Notes: a model not told the origin generated them from the letters alone. A stretch of DNA of 64,000 nucleotides from Amaurobius ferox (GCA_951213105.1 OX578153.1:51957020-52021019), one strand, 5' to 3'; positions 45,574 to 58,194 are shown, counted from the first letter of the stretch. Made by a program: numbers and translations.

Positions 45574-47468
45574 CAGGGTGGTCATAAAAACACTTCCCCG
45601 ATATATGAACACCTAGCGGCCTATCCCCTCAACCAATCGAAAGGAAATTTCAGATATTGTTATTTGAAGGTATGCGCTCGAGATTGTGATGATTTCAAAC
45701 AATAGAGCTCTCGCGGTTACGGTTACAGTAAAAAATTTCGTAATTTTCGAATGGCAACACACGCTTTTTTTCTGCGCAAATTGGTCAGCGCAATGAAAAA
45801 CTATAAATGGAGTCGGAACGATACACGTATGACGAAAGTTGGCGGCATAAAACATTTGCAAAGAAAAGCATTGTAACGGACCAATGACAACACAGAGAGG
45901 AGGTGCATTCATGCACTTTGCATAATTCACAGGGATAAACAGTAGAAGCACTAATCACAGAACACCATGTCCAAAGCATTGCTTGTGGAAAACCTTTAAT
46001 AAACAGTGTGGGAAGATTGTTTCTTCAATGAGGTGTTCGAACGTACCAACAAGATAACACTTACAAGGAAACAACGAGGTGAATTGATAAAGCTGTTTTA
46101 TCTGAACGGGGGAAAATGCTGTCGAAGCAGTGCGAGTTTATCGGCGAAATCATAAACTAAGACGAAACCCATGTGCCATGCGAACTGTACGTGATTTGGT
46201 AAAAAAAATGAAGAGAGAAACTGCATCCACATGTGATAGACCGCGATCCGGACGACTATCCGTTCCTGTTGAAGTTGTTGCAGAAGTGCATACGATTCCT
46301 TCAGGACAATTGTTTACTGTAGTGTTGCCAGCAATTTGGATGTACCGAAAACCACTGTCCTCAAACTTCTGCGCTCCGTTATGCGGATGTTTCCTTATCG
46401 ATTCCAGCACGTCCAGATGCTGCAACCTGGAGGCGAGCAACAGCATGTCGCGGTTTTTTTCCCCATCAGATATGATGAAGATAGCAGGTGGCCGCTGCGG
46501 ATATTATGGACGAATGAGGCACATTTCTTCTTAACTGGGAAAGTAAACTCCAAGAACTGAGCTGCCGAAAATCCTCACGATGTCGCACCAGTGCTTTTAC
46601 ACGATTCTAAATTGACTGTGAGGTGCGGCATCGCAAGCACATTCGTTCTCGGTCCGTACTTCCTCGAAGTGGTCACTTCCAATGGTATGAAAACGTGCTC
46701 CATCACAGGTCCTCGGTATAAAACAATGTTGCAGAATTACGTAATTCTAGAATTGTCACAACTAAATGTCGTTAATGACATTGTATGGATGCAAGATGGT
46801 GCTCTTCCACACGACGCTACATGTGTTCGATAAGTGCTGCAACAGAACTTTGGTGATAGAGTCGCCTCCCTTAACTCTGCAGTTTCGTGGTCACCACGAT
46901 CCCCCGACCTCACTCCGATGGATTTCTGGTTCTGGGGTTATCTGAAATCTAATATGTACACATCAAATCCACGAGATTTGTCAGAATTGAAAGATGCCAT
47001 AAAACGTGATGCTATACAGATTTCTCATGCAATGTTACGTTCGTCATTGTTGTCAACAACCTCCCGCATGAAATGCGTTATCGTCTGCGAAGATGGACAC
47101 GTTGAAAACTTGTAATTTCAATAAAAGTTTTTTCCCTCTCCTCTCTTGTGTTGTCATTGGTCCTTTACAATGCTCTTCTTTGCAAATGTTTTACGCCGCC
47201 AATTTTTGTCATACGTGTATCGTTCCAACGCCATTTATGGTTTTCCAAAGCGCTGATCAATTTGCGAAGAGAAAAGGTGGCTGTTGCCATTCGAAATTTT
47301 TTAAATATTTTCACTGTAACCGTAACCGTGAGAGCTCTATTGTTTGAAATCATCACAATCTCGAGCGCATACCTTCAAATAACAATATCTGAACTTTCCT
47401 TTTGATTGGTTAAAGGGATATGCCGCTAGGGGTTCATATATCGGAGAAGTTTTTTTATGACCACCCTG
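45574..47468 (+). mobile_element. Mariner-type transposon with terminal repeats of about 330 bp
   Basis: The ends read 'cagggtggtcataaaaacac' and its near complement. Inverted similarity continues inward to about 45900 and 47136, sharing 'atatgaac.cctagcggc', 'gtatgcgctcgagattgtga' and 'ggaacgatacacgtatgac'. TA precedes the left end; TG follows the right, probably a mutated TA. Long terminal repeats of this kind are unusual beside the 28-base repeats of the Tc1 copy at 28.4 kb. Confidence 0.95.
45967..47115 (+). pseudogene. Mariner-type transposase pseudogene
   Basis: An N-terminal start near 45967 is broken within 12 codons by a stop. Downstream pieces include 'RPRSGRLSVPVEVVAEVHT' (linker between helix-turn-helix motifs), 'RILWTNEAHFFLTGKVNSKN', where the family usually has Asp in the first catalytic position and this copy has Asn, 'NDIVWMQDGALPHDAT' with the second Asp, and, after a stop at 46831, 'SPRSPDLTPMDFWFWGYLKS' with the third. 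The C-terminal end 'RMKCVIVCEDGHVENL' stops at 47115, just before the right terminal repeat. Frameshifts are present near 46340 and 46560. The enzyme is dead by both stops and the Asn change. Confidence 0.88.
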
Positions 47469-47469
47469 T

Positions 47470-48400
47470 GCTTGATTAACTGAAAAAATCATGCTTGAGC
47501 TGAAAAACAGACGTCGGAAAGTTAATTACAAGGCCAGTTAAAGATATATCGTATATTCATTTTCTGGAGCAATAACTATCTCAATACTTGAAGTGATTCT
47601 ATATTCACCTCCTCCAGATTTCACACAACCAATATCACCATTCCTCTGATGATTTTACACTAAATCCTATTGTTGCAAACGTGCAACATTCACTAACTGG
47701 AGTATTTTCGCTTAAGATCCATATGGAGAAAACACCCGTACAAGCTTTTCTATAACATGCATCTAGGGTGGTGATTTATTGAAAATGTGGCGACATTTAG
47801 CGACTTTTCGCTGATTCAAAAAATACCGCGAAATAGTCTATATGAGATATGAGATATTTCCAGAAGTTTCTATCGAGAATCCATAAAAGGAATCATCACT
47901 CAGTTGGAGAGCAGTTGACGAGATACGAGCTACATTGAACTGTGATTTGCGTCAATGTTTTAAGAATAGTAGCCGCTGTTCTTTGAAATGACTTTCGTCG
48001 ATGTTTTGAAAATAGTATCCGTTATTTTGTGAAATTATTGCAGCATTTAAGTGTTGCTTTACTGTATATTCTTCCTGTTTACGCTGTACTTGTGAATAAA
48101 AGTGTTAGTTAATGAGAAATATGGACTTATTCTTGTATCCGCAGGATTCCGATTCCGTAGGATACATCGTAACAGTATCTTGATTATGATGTACTAGATC
48201 CACGACAGAAAGTTTCTAGCAATGATTCAACACTACATGAATGGAATTTGACCGCTCATGGCAACTTAAGAATTCAAGCAGAATGGCCTATTTCACTTGT
48301 AAAATCCTCATCAAAATACAATTAACATTTAATTAATATCTAATGAAATCAAATACCATGAGCAAATTCTTTAACGTTAAAATATATAACAATTACAACA
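47470..48400. other. Unassigned DNA
   Basis: There is a short 'gtggcgacatttagcgactt' phrase near 47790, as in the K internal block. Otherwise no feature is supported. Confidence 0.5.
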
Positions 48401-48404
48401 AGAA

Positions 48405-50474
48405 AGAACAATCAAGCATAAGCATTGATTATGAAACACTTTCCAACTGAAATGCAATTTTATTTAAAAATTTCTAAAATGCGATACATTCAGTGGTGAT
48501 ATCTTTTACATTATCACAGTGCTACAGTAATTTATTATACTTAAATATTTAAAACTGTATCGAAATATAAATCACCTGATTCTCTATGCAAAATCAATGA
48601 ATATTTCATTCATATAACTTGTATTCCAGACTCCAGAGCTAAATAATTTTGTGTGAAAAACAATTCAGCAATTTTTATGTAACTCACCTTACAATCGCTT
48701 GAGATATTTGCATTCTGCATAAGTTAAAATTAGACTTCGTTGCAGAAATAATAAAAGTTTAGGGATCATTTAAAATCACAACTATTGTAATTGCGTAGGC
48801 ACGGAATTTAGATACACAGATAACTGAGATACACAGATAATATATATATATATATTTGTGAGTGTGTGTATGTATTCAAAGTAATGGAATCGTGCCGAAG
48901 ATCGGAACTCAAATTTTCTAAGGATCTACACGTTTTGGGACTTCTAGAACACGAAAAAACCATTTTTAAGAAGACGTCTGCGTGTGTAAGGGTATATCTG
49001 TGTATGTTTCTGTGAGGATATTACATCCACTCTAATTGAAAAACTAATGGACCAAATTTCATTAAATTTGGTATGTATGTTTTTTGGTAGGAAACCCCGA
49101 TGTTCATTAGATTATAATACGATTCGTAATAAAAGAATCTGCCTTCTTTGCAAAATGGCCGGCAGAAATTGCCTTTACCAACTCTAGCTAAAAACTAATG
49201 GAACAAATTTAACAAAATTTGGTGTATAATATTTCAATAAACTACAAGTGATTTATATACTAAATTTAACAAAATTTGGTATATAAATCATTTGTAGGTT
49301 ATTCAAGTACGATTCGGAAAAAAGGAACAGGCTATTTTTGCGAAATGGCCCGCAAAAATCGTTAAATATAAGAATAAAAGACTACGTGTGCTCAATTATA
49401 TCAATTAAATTCCTATTTTATACGTGATTTTTGACAACAAAAAGAATAAGACTAACTGATAATTACTCTAGGACTAGCCGTTCTTGAGATATTCTAGTTT
49501 TTTCGTGTTTTCGCTACGCCACCTTTGACAATAAGTCCAGCAATCAAATGAGAACCAAATTTAAGTTTAACATGCAAATTCAATGTCATTTAAAATACTT
49601 ATGGCTGTTATTTTGTGCAGATAAACTCAAATTGTTATTGAAGAAATAAAGAGAACGTGAATATGAGTCTGCAGGGAAAGACATGTGCTGCCCGCATCAG
49701 AATTTTTAACAATATTACAACAATGATTTATAGAAGTGAACGGGGATTATTTGCAGGCCATTTCGAAAAAAATGTATGATCTACATTTAAAGATCCACAA
49801 AATTTTTGTAGAATAAAATGTTCGACGAATTTAAGCTGTGTACCAAATTTTAACTCTTTAGGACGTAGGAAAGGGCATTAAAAATGCCATCAAGTAAGTA
49901 TCACGAAGAGTTAGATAAAATTAAAAAAAAATTTGAAAAATTGTTATCTACCAAATTTATTTTAAAATGTGAAGCCTCTCTCATATACAAAATAATTAAA
50001 CTCTTGGAAAGATATTTATTATATAATATATCACTTTTTTCTTTCTGGAGGATATCCCAAAAGTCAGAATTTAATTGAATTTGTTTTTTCCCTATATTAA
50101 ATAATTTTTAATTAAAATACTACTTAATATATTTTACTGAATTTTTTTTATATATTTTATGGGATAATGTGAATATTTTCTAAACATTTTGAAGTAATTT
50201 GCGAATTTTAAATTTGCTTAAAAAATGTTTGAAAAATTAAGTCCCATAGGGTTCAATGTATTTCATTTTTTCAACCCGGGTTCAATAAAAAACTACTTGG
50301 GTGATATTATTTATATATATTTCCATAGGTCCCACAGACCGTCTGAAAAACATACTAAAATTTCATTTTGATAAAGTCATTTTTACGGCAGTTATCGTGC
50401 TAACGGACAGACAGACAGACAGAATGAACAAAGTCATAAACACTTTTCAACTATGCTGTAAAGTGTTAAAAAAG
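48405..50474 (-). repeat. Composite repeat plus R, minus strand
   Basis: In reverse order this contains the hairpin 'aagcattgattatg', the 130-bp unit type, the block matching 37620-38880, the block matching 37326-37620, and an R copy ending in the hairpin 'cacttttcaactatgctg' plus 'taaagtgtt' at 50474. It is a long inverted relative of 36787-38885. The R part lost most CTGT units. Confidence 0.88.
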
Positions 50475-50913
50475 TATTTCCCATTGAGAAACATGTTCAC
50501 TTTTCATATGCAATACCATGCGATAAATTGGGTGTCATCATTCTCGTGGAATTAGCTCGTTCCATTCAGGAAAAAAGATACTTTGAGTAATACTTTTGTA
50601 TTTGAACGCCAATAGTCATTTATCCGTTGTAAAAATAACTTACTTCTCAGTTCATAACGCTTGGCGAGATTTTGGCGGCGAATTAGGCGGAATATCGCCA
50701 ACTTGGCGACATTTTAAATTGTTGCCAAATTAAAAAAATCTCGCCAAATGGATAAAAATGACGCTAAATCAACGGAAATGACGACTAATTGAAGAAAATT
50801 CAATATATTTTAAAGCATATAAGTAACTACTATAAGAATAACATTTTTTTAACTGTAAAAGTACTAAAATCATTGCATTATATAAGGAAAGTCATGTGCT
50901 GCCCACATCAGAT
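50475..50913 (-). repeat. K-family repeat, 5' half, minus strand
   Basis: It joins directly to the R terminus at an A-rich site and runs through 'ccattgagaaacatgttcac', 'ctcgttccattcaggaaa', the GCGAC block and the head 'gcccacatcaga'. The 3' half is missing, so R inserted into or replaced it. Confidence 0.85.
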
Positions 50914-50934
50914 TTTTTTTTTTTTTTCGAAAAG

Positions 50935-51515
50935 CATTCAATATTCTGAGATCGATTCATTTCATATGCTAAGTTCTAAAGTCTGCAGCATTCCTTTTTT
51001 TATTAAAAAATAACTTCTAAAATGATTTCTTTCATTACAGTTGGTGAAGGTATTTTAAAGATTTTTTTAAAACTTCATTCGAAAATTTTCGTCTTCCGAG
51101 GATTGATTGATTGTAAAACCAATAGGGATCCATCTAATCACTGACTCTAATAATGCCACCAACATTTTTTTCTAAAAGTTATATATTTTCGATAAGAGAT
51201 ATCGCGTCCACAAACTCATTGACACGCACACTAATGTACACACGCACACAGTACTGCACATGCGTACACACACACTTAAATACATTCACACCCTTTATCA
51301 TCCGGACATCCAAACGGTTGCTTGAGTCTTTAGGATGAGTCGGACGGTCTGGGTCTTCAACACCCTTTATCATACATACACAGACATACACACACATGGA
51401 TATTAGCTCGAAAATGTTCGATTCGAATTCAGGGATGCTTAAATCGTACAGTTTCGTTGAAAACTTCAAATTGAATTGTCGACCTGGTCACAACATACGT
51501 ATTGTACTATGAAAA
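50935..51515 (+). repeat. Diverged K-family copy, 3' half
   Basis: It shows 'attctgagatcgattcattt', 'acttcattcgaaaattttcg', a CA-rich part with a SINE fragment, 'cagggatgcttaaatcgtac' and a weak terminal hairpin. Confidence 0.65.
51302..51359 (+). mobile_element. 5'-truncated SINE insertion of a second tail subfamily, 58 bp
   Basis: It carries 'ggatgagtcggacggtctgg' and 'gtcttcaa', the tail type also seen at 8662-8725. It is flanked by a perfect 14-bp duplication 'acaccctttatcat' (51288 and 51360). Confidence 0.95.
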
Positions 51516-51549
51516 GAAAGTTATTGCGAAAAGAAATACTGATGCAAAT

Positions 51550-52833
51550 TTAAACAAGAACGATCAATCATGCTTAAAGCATAGATTATGAAACACTTTC
51601 CAACTTCAATGCAATTTTATTTAAACATCTCTAAAATGCAATATATTTTTCGGTAATATTTTAAAAATTATCACAATACTGCATTAATTTATTATATTTG
51701 AAAACTTAAACCTTCATCGAAAAGAATGAACTTCATTCAAATGACGGCATTGAAATATAAATTGCCTGGTTTAAACATCTCTAAAATGCGATACATTCCT
51801 CGGTAATAATTTTAGAATTATCATAATACTACGATAATTTATTATATTTGAAAACTTCATCGAAAACAACTGAAATTCATTCAAATGAAGTCATAGAAAA
51901 AATAACACGCCTGGCTCTCTCTATAAAAGCAGCATTTCATTCATAATTAATTTCCCATTAATTTCATTCATCACAATACCATAATAATTTATTTTATTTA
52001 AAAATTAAGACCATGGAGCTACAAGTAATTAAACTCTATGATTAAAACTTCATCGAAACAAATCGTCCTTCCCTTTGTAAAATCAATGAATATTTCATTC
52101 ATATCAGCTATGCAGACTCCATGGGCTAAATAATTTTGTGTTAAAGAAATAGAGCAATTCTAATACAACTTATTCTACATATTTTGCTATTTACATTTTA
52201 CATAAGTGAAAAATCGGCTTTGTTGTAGAAATAATCAAATTTCGATGATCATTTAAACTAAAAAATATTGTAATTACGTTGTTTCAGTATGTAGATGCAC
52301 AGAATTTAAGCAAAAATAAAGTGATTTTAGGACGAATACAACATTCAATATGAATTAAAAAGAATTTTAAAAATCACGATTTTGAGACAAGATGGATGCC
52401 ATATTTCATTTTGAAGTGGGTCACGTGATCGCTTCATATAAGAGGTGTAATTATTATTTTAATTTTTATTTAAAAAACTACTTAATATATTTCGCTGAAT
52501 TTTTTTTATATATTTTATGGAACAATTTGAATATTACCTAAAATTTTCGAAGCAATTTGTGAATTTTAAATCCTTCTTAAAAAAATGTTTGAAACATTAG
52601 GTCCCATAAGGTTCAATGTATTTCATTTTTCCAACCCGGGTTCAATCCAAAACTAATTGGGTGATATTTTTCATTTATATTTCCATAGGTCCTACAGACC
52701 GTCTGAACAACATACTAAAATTTCATTTTGATTAAGTCTTTTTTACGGCAGTTATCGTGCTAACAGACAGACAGACAGACAGAATGAACAACGTCATAAA
52801 CACTTTTCAACTTTGTTGTAAAGTGTTAAAAAT
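51550..52833 (-). repeat. Composite repeat plus R, minus strand
   Basis: It begins with the hairpin 'cataga..tatgaaacactttcc' type edge, has three 130-bp units, then the block matching 22230-22640 in reverse, and ends in an R copy with the hairpin at about 52797-52829. It is the inverted counterpart of 20187-23200 without the mariner insertion, and so gives the empty-site sequence for that event. Confidence 0.9.
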
Positions 52834-54374
52834 AGTATTTTTATTTTATTTTTTAAATTAAAATACTGGCATTCCTATATTTTAAAAAAATAACTCTTTT
52901 TCCACGCGAAAAATTGAAAAAAAGAATTAAGAAATAAAAGTGTTTATACTTAATTTTGAAAATGCCTTATCTTGCCCATTTAATTAAAGACGACCATACA
53001 AAAGAATGAAATGAAAAAATATGCAATAATATAATAATAGCCTAAAATCGCTCAAAAATTGCTTCTTTTCCGTGTCCTTGGATTTTATCTCTCTCATTTC
53101 TCTTTTCGGCGATGGCAATTTTTCTCCAACTTTCAGTCACGTGTGCCATTTTGCCTCTTATGGTGATATTTCTAGAATACGTGAGGTTGGCTACTTCTTT
53201 GTCGTGCAGAATAAGGCCATTTTGTATTATTCATTTATTTATGGGTCTTTTCTGCCTTCAATACTAGTTAACTTCTAAAATTTAATATATGCTGTATTTT
53301 GGCGAAGTTTTTATATTTTTGGTGTATAATAATAATGTTAGACAGTACCTTTTTCAATCCGTATAGAAACAAATTACCGTCTAAAAACAATAAAGAGGGA
53401 AAATATAGACCATAAAAAATAAAGAAATATCGCAAATAATATGTCCATTATAAAGTGTGTTTTAAAGAGATTGTAATACTAAATACGTCATAAACGATTG
53501 GTCACAGACAGACAGTTCCAATTTAAGAAATGTTTCCAAATAAGACAGATTTTCAGACTGTAATAGTTTTGGTCACGTGACACGCTTTAGAGAAAAAGTA
53601 CAAAATTTAACTTTTTATACCGGCCCTCCACATAGGAAGTTTCAATCAGCAAATTGTTCCTTATTTATTTAAAGATCTTAAAAATAAGATTCTGCAACAT
53701 GCAAAGTTGGCCGTTAAAAATTTGTTAAAGTCATAGGACTTAAACCAATGTCAATATATGCTTTAAGACCTCCTAAACACGTTTTGACTTATTTGGAGTG
53801 ATGTCAGTCTGTCTGTCTGTCTCGGTATGTCTGTGATCGATTTCTTGTCTTTACGATAGCGGCCAGAAATATTAATGGATTTTCACGAAACTTTAAATCG
53901 AGCTTTGTTATAAGAAAATCTAGAACTACGTAGATTTTTTGAATTCCAGTAAAAACTTCAAAATTTATTCCAAATTATATATTTTTTTAACGTGCCAACA
54001 TAGGACAAAATTTTACATAACCCTCCATAAAAGGGTTTATTTATGGCTCAATGATCTCAAAACAATTTGTTTTTGCTCGTGACGTCATTAGACCCCCTCG
54101 GAAGGCAAGTTACTCCCTCGAGGGTACATTGTCAAGTATGGTATCACTCGAAGATTTTTTCAAGCTCTTTAAAGTAAAAGATAACACGATATAATTGTAA
54201 TCATTTGGATACACGATACCGATTTTTTTAAATTTTTCTTGTAAAAAAAAATTATCAAAGCTTTTAAAAAATATATTCTAGTATGAAACAGTCGAATTGA
54301 GCCAAACTACAGTTAATTTTCTATGGAGCCCGTATAAAAGTTACATTTTATACTTTTCCACTTAAAAACGTCAC
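52834..54374. other. Unassigned DNA with a CTGT tail-like segment
   Basis: Near 53790-53900, 'gtgatgtcagtctgtctgtc' and 'cacgaaactttaaatcg' resemble a retroelement-tail repeat on the minus strand. The remainder has no supported frame or repeat. Confidence 0.45.
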
Positions 54375-54385
54375 ATCAAAATCTG

Positions 54386-54673
54386 GGCGCGGTAGCCCAT
54401 TGGTTAGCGCGCTGGAGTTGCACTCGGTAGTCCCGGGTTCGATTCCAGCCACTGCCAAAACTGCCGCTGTGTTCATGCGGAGTACGATCACGTTAAACAT
54501 GTGGGTCCGAAAGTCCTTCCGAGAGGTTGGTGGTAGGGGAAGGAGGGTACGGTTCCTGTGGATGCCTCCCCCACTGGGTTCCGGTCTAAATTGGGTGGCA
54601 CTTCCCGGCCGTCCAAACAGTTACCTTACACCTTTCTGGTAGGTCGGACGGTCTGGGTTTCAACAACAACAAC
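54386..54673 (+). mobile_element. Full-length tRNA-derived SINE
   Basis: It shows an A-box region 'tagcccattggttagcgcgc', B box 'cccgggttcgattcc', the full body and a tail with (CAA)n. It is flanked by 'atcaaaatctg' at 54375 and 54677. It is nearly identical to the inner copy at 8361. The 80-codon frame over it is incidental. Confidence 0.96.
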
Positions 54674-54679
54674 ATGATC

Positions 54680-55390
54680 AAAATCTGCATACGAAAATAA
54701 TCTACCTTAGTCTGTCTTAAACTAATTGTCTATCATATATTGCGTCTATGTATGGCGTCTACTAATGGTTCAAAATATATATTTGGTTGTGCAATCTTTA
54801 TAAAGCACCCTGTACAAACTAAAAGAAAATAAACCGAAAATTATGGAATAAAAAACTAATATGATAAAAAAAATTAAACGTTCAGTAATTTTCTGCTAAT
54901 GGAATATAATTTAAAACAACAGATGTATGTTGATTACACTGTAAGTGGAAAATTATCTCTATTTCTTAATACACTGAATTAAGAGAAATTAGTGATAAAA
55001 TATTTGAAATTAGTTTTAGTTCTAAAAAATAAATAATGAGATGAATCGAGAGCATACTTCAACTTAAATTGTTAAATTATGACAAAATCCATGGGCTCTG
55101 TCAACAACATGATACAATGAGAAAGGTGAATTTTCACATTATTATTAAGAACTTCAGAAATAGCGGAAAGACAAGACATGTAGAATAATATTTAAGTTTA
55201 AATTTAAAAATTTGAAAAATATGAAAAACTTGTTTTATCAAACTTTCAGTTTTATTCAGTCGATACCGGTATAAAAATTTGACCAGAATACCAGTTTTGA
55301 TGATACCGGTAATAGATACCGGGTGCAGTAATTTAAATAGCTTCTGTAAATAGTAATGTAATGTCCTGGGAGAATTCATTTATCTACAGT
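54680..55390. other. AT-rich DNA, nothing recognised
   Basis: There is a small 'gataccggta' repetition near 55260-55325. No gene is supported. Confidence 0.5.
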
Positions 55391-55394
55391 TTTC

Positions 55395-56520
55395 AAATAT
55401 CAGCCATTCACTGCATATGACCTACTGGGTTAAATCACTAGGGCGTCGTTGTAAAGAATTCTTGTTCTTGAGTGGAATCATACCATCGACCTCCGGTCCG
55501 CTATCTCTCAATCCTATTGGATATAATCACTAGGGTATCATTGTGATAATCTTTGTCCTTGCGTGGAGACTTACCATTAATCTTCGGTTTGTCACCCGTT
55601 TGATCAACTGAGTTAAATCATCAGGATGTCATTTTCAAGAATTTTTGTCCTTGCGTGGAATCATATCATCGATCGCCTGTTGGCCGTCCATCTGAGCAAC
55701 TAGATTAAATCACTAGGGCGTTATTATAAAATATTCTTATTCTTGCATTGAATCATACCATGGTCTCCGGTTGGTCATTAGTTTGAACTACTAGGTTAAG
55801 GCGTTATTGTAAAGAGTTCTTGTTCTTGCGTTAAAGCATACCACCGATGTATCTCCGATTGGCCATCAGTCTGAAGTACTGGGTAAATTCACCAGGAATT
55901 CATTGCAAAGAATTCCCGTTCTTAAGTTGAAACATACCATCGATCTCCAGTTAACCATCTATCTGACCTATTGGTTTAAATTACTAGGACGTCCTGGTAA
56001 TAATCATTGTCCTTGCGTGGAATCTTACCATTAATCCTCGCTTGGTCATCCTTTTGATCTACTGAATTAAATCAACAGTGTGCCATTTTAAAGATTTTTT
56101 TGCCCTTGCGTGGTGGAATCATACCATCGATAGCCTGTTGGTCGTCTATCTGAACTACTGGATTAAATCACTAGGGCGCCATTGTAAAGAATTCTTGGTC
56201 TTGCATTGAATTATGACATCAGTCTCCGGTTATACATCGGTTTGAACTATACTAGGTTAAGGCGTTATTGTAAAGAATTATTGTTTATACATTAAAGCAT
56301 ACCATCGATCTCCAGTTGGCCGCCAGTCTGAACTACTGGAAAAAATCACTAGGACGTCATTGTGAAGAATTCTTTTTCTTACGTTTAAACCTACCCTCGA
56401 TCTCCAGTTGGACATCCAGTTGACCTACTGGTTTAAATTATACGTACACCACATAGTAAAGAAAATAATCCTTGTCCTTGCATGGAATCATACCACTTAT
56501 ATCCAGTTGGACATTAAAGC
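55395..56520 (+). repeat. Minisatellite with a unit of about 93 bp
   Basis: About twelve diverged units share 'ttaaatcactagggcgtc', 'ttgtaaagaattcttgt', 'cttgcgtggaatcatac' and 'catcgatctccagttgg'. Composition is more balanced than the surroundings. No coding role is apparent. Confidence 0.88.
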
Positions 56521-58190
56521 TGCAGATTAGCACTCGCACAGGCCAATTATCGAGTAACTTTTCAAAATTAGCTAGTAAGAAAACGGGCAACACTCAACCA
56601 AAGCGGCGAGTAAAGGTTTTCTGTACTCTACAGATTTTGATGCTAGTAGAACTAAAAAAGCAAAAAAAGTCGCTTTCTTTAAATATTATAAAAACGGAAA
56701 TAACCAAATGTGGTGAATTGTAAAACTAACAGGAAATGAACAAAAAAAAAGAAAGTTTAAAAATACAAAATAAGTAATAGATATAATCCTGAATTTGAAA
56801 TTACAGAATTTCAAAAGACAATTTTAATATGCTTCAATCAAAATTAAATACAGTTTTGTATGAAAATCATAATTGGAGTGTATGAACGGAATCATCGTTA
56901 TATATAAAGATGAAAAATAAAATTTTGTTAATAATCACAAATAATTACATGCATAAAATAATAAATTTTAAACATATATTTACAATAAATAATTTTAATG
57001 TTGAATGTTTCAATGGGTGGCATAATATATATATGACACTTTATACATCTCAGTATGCAGTAGAAATTGCTAAATTCATGGTAAAAATAGCTGGCCAGTA
57101 AAATACATTTTGAACTTTGAAAATGCTTTTACGCTGTATTTTCGTGCAACCTAAGCTCCAGAATTCGTAGTCGGCTGCTTGTTTAGAATGAATTTCTAGT
57201 CCCCCATAGATATTTACAAAATTGTGACGTACAAATAATTAGCTTGCTGTCATTGCAGGTTTCTGCAACTCGAGCTGACGAGCGGATAAATGCGAAACCG
57301 GTACTTGTATATTGTTATATGCAATAAAAGTACGAACCTAAGTTTAACGCCCCGCATTGGTTGTAAGTGTGAGCTATATTAAAAATGAACCCTGCACATT
57401 ATAAAGGTTTATTGCATTTTCAGCCATTAGTGTATTTAATAACGTTTCAGAATGTTTTATTTACAATATTAAAGTTCTAAAATTGTAACTTTAAGAACTC
57501 TAAAACTGTAACTTGAACAAAAACTGTGACTTTAAGATAGCTTTGGAAAAAAAACGCATTACAAAATGAAGCAAATATACAAAGTTGGAATAAACATCCA
57601 CTTTTTCAGAATTGTGTCAATCAAGTTTTCTAATCCAATTCCTTTTCTTTTCTGATTGTCAAAGCATACGAGTACCGTTGGACATGCTTTGCTTAAATAA
57701 ATACAGAAAACGTAATTCTAATCCGACAAAATGAAATTTCACTGAAATTTAGATTAAAATTTCAGATGAATCTGACAGTTATCTGTATTATTTTCTAAGA
57801 ATTAATTCACCGATAACTGTAAGCTTCTAATTTTTTCTTTTAACAAAAATTAGAAGACATAAAGCGAATAGAATGTCACTCAGCTTCAAAATTATATATT
57901 GCAACATTTTAAATTAAATTCTTATCTCAAATACGTCATTAACTTGCATCCAGAAATAAAAATTTCTTAATTGCATTTAGCATGACTACAAAATATTGTC
58001 AAGAATATTTTGGAAATTTATCATTAATGCCCGGAAATTAAGGCAAAATGTTTTTTTTTTCCTTTTTGTCTTATATTTTTTAAAAAAATGCTTTTTTCAT
58101 GTATTTAACACCATATTTTTTGCTTACATTGGGTCTCAATTTATGTTTCATAATGACATTATTTTTTTTTCTAAAAATAGAAGTGCAGTT
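56521..58190. other. Unassigned DNA
   Basis: A plus-strand frame at 56472-56723 has a Lys-rich middle but begins inside the minisatellite and has no recognised domain. Nothing else is supported. Confidence 0.45.
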
Positions 58191-58194
58191 TAAC

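Noticed and set aside
55395..56520. CRISPR-like array
   Set aside because: Units are diverged along their whole length without conserved repeats separated by unique spacers, and the context is eukaryotic.
56472..56723. 83-codon Lys-rich frame as a gene
   Set aside because: It begins inside the 93-bp minisatellite and has no recognisable domain.
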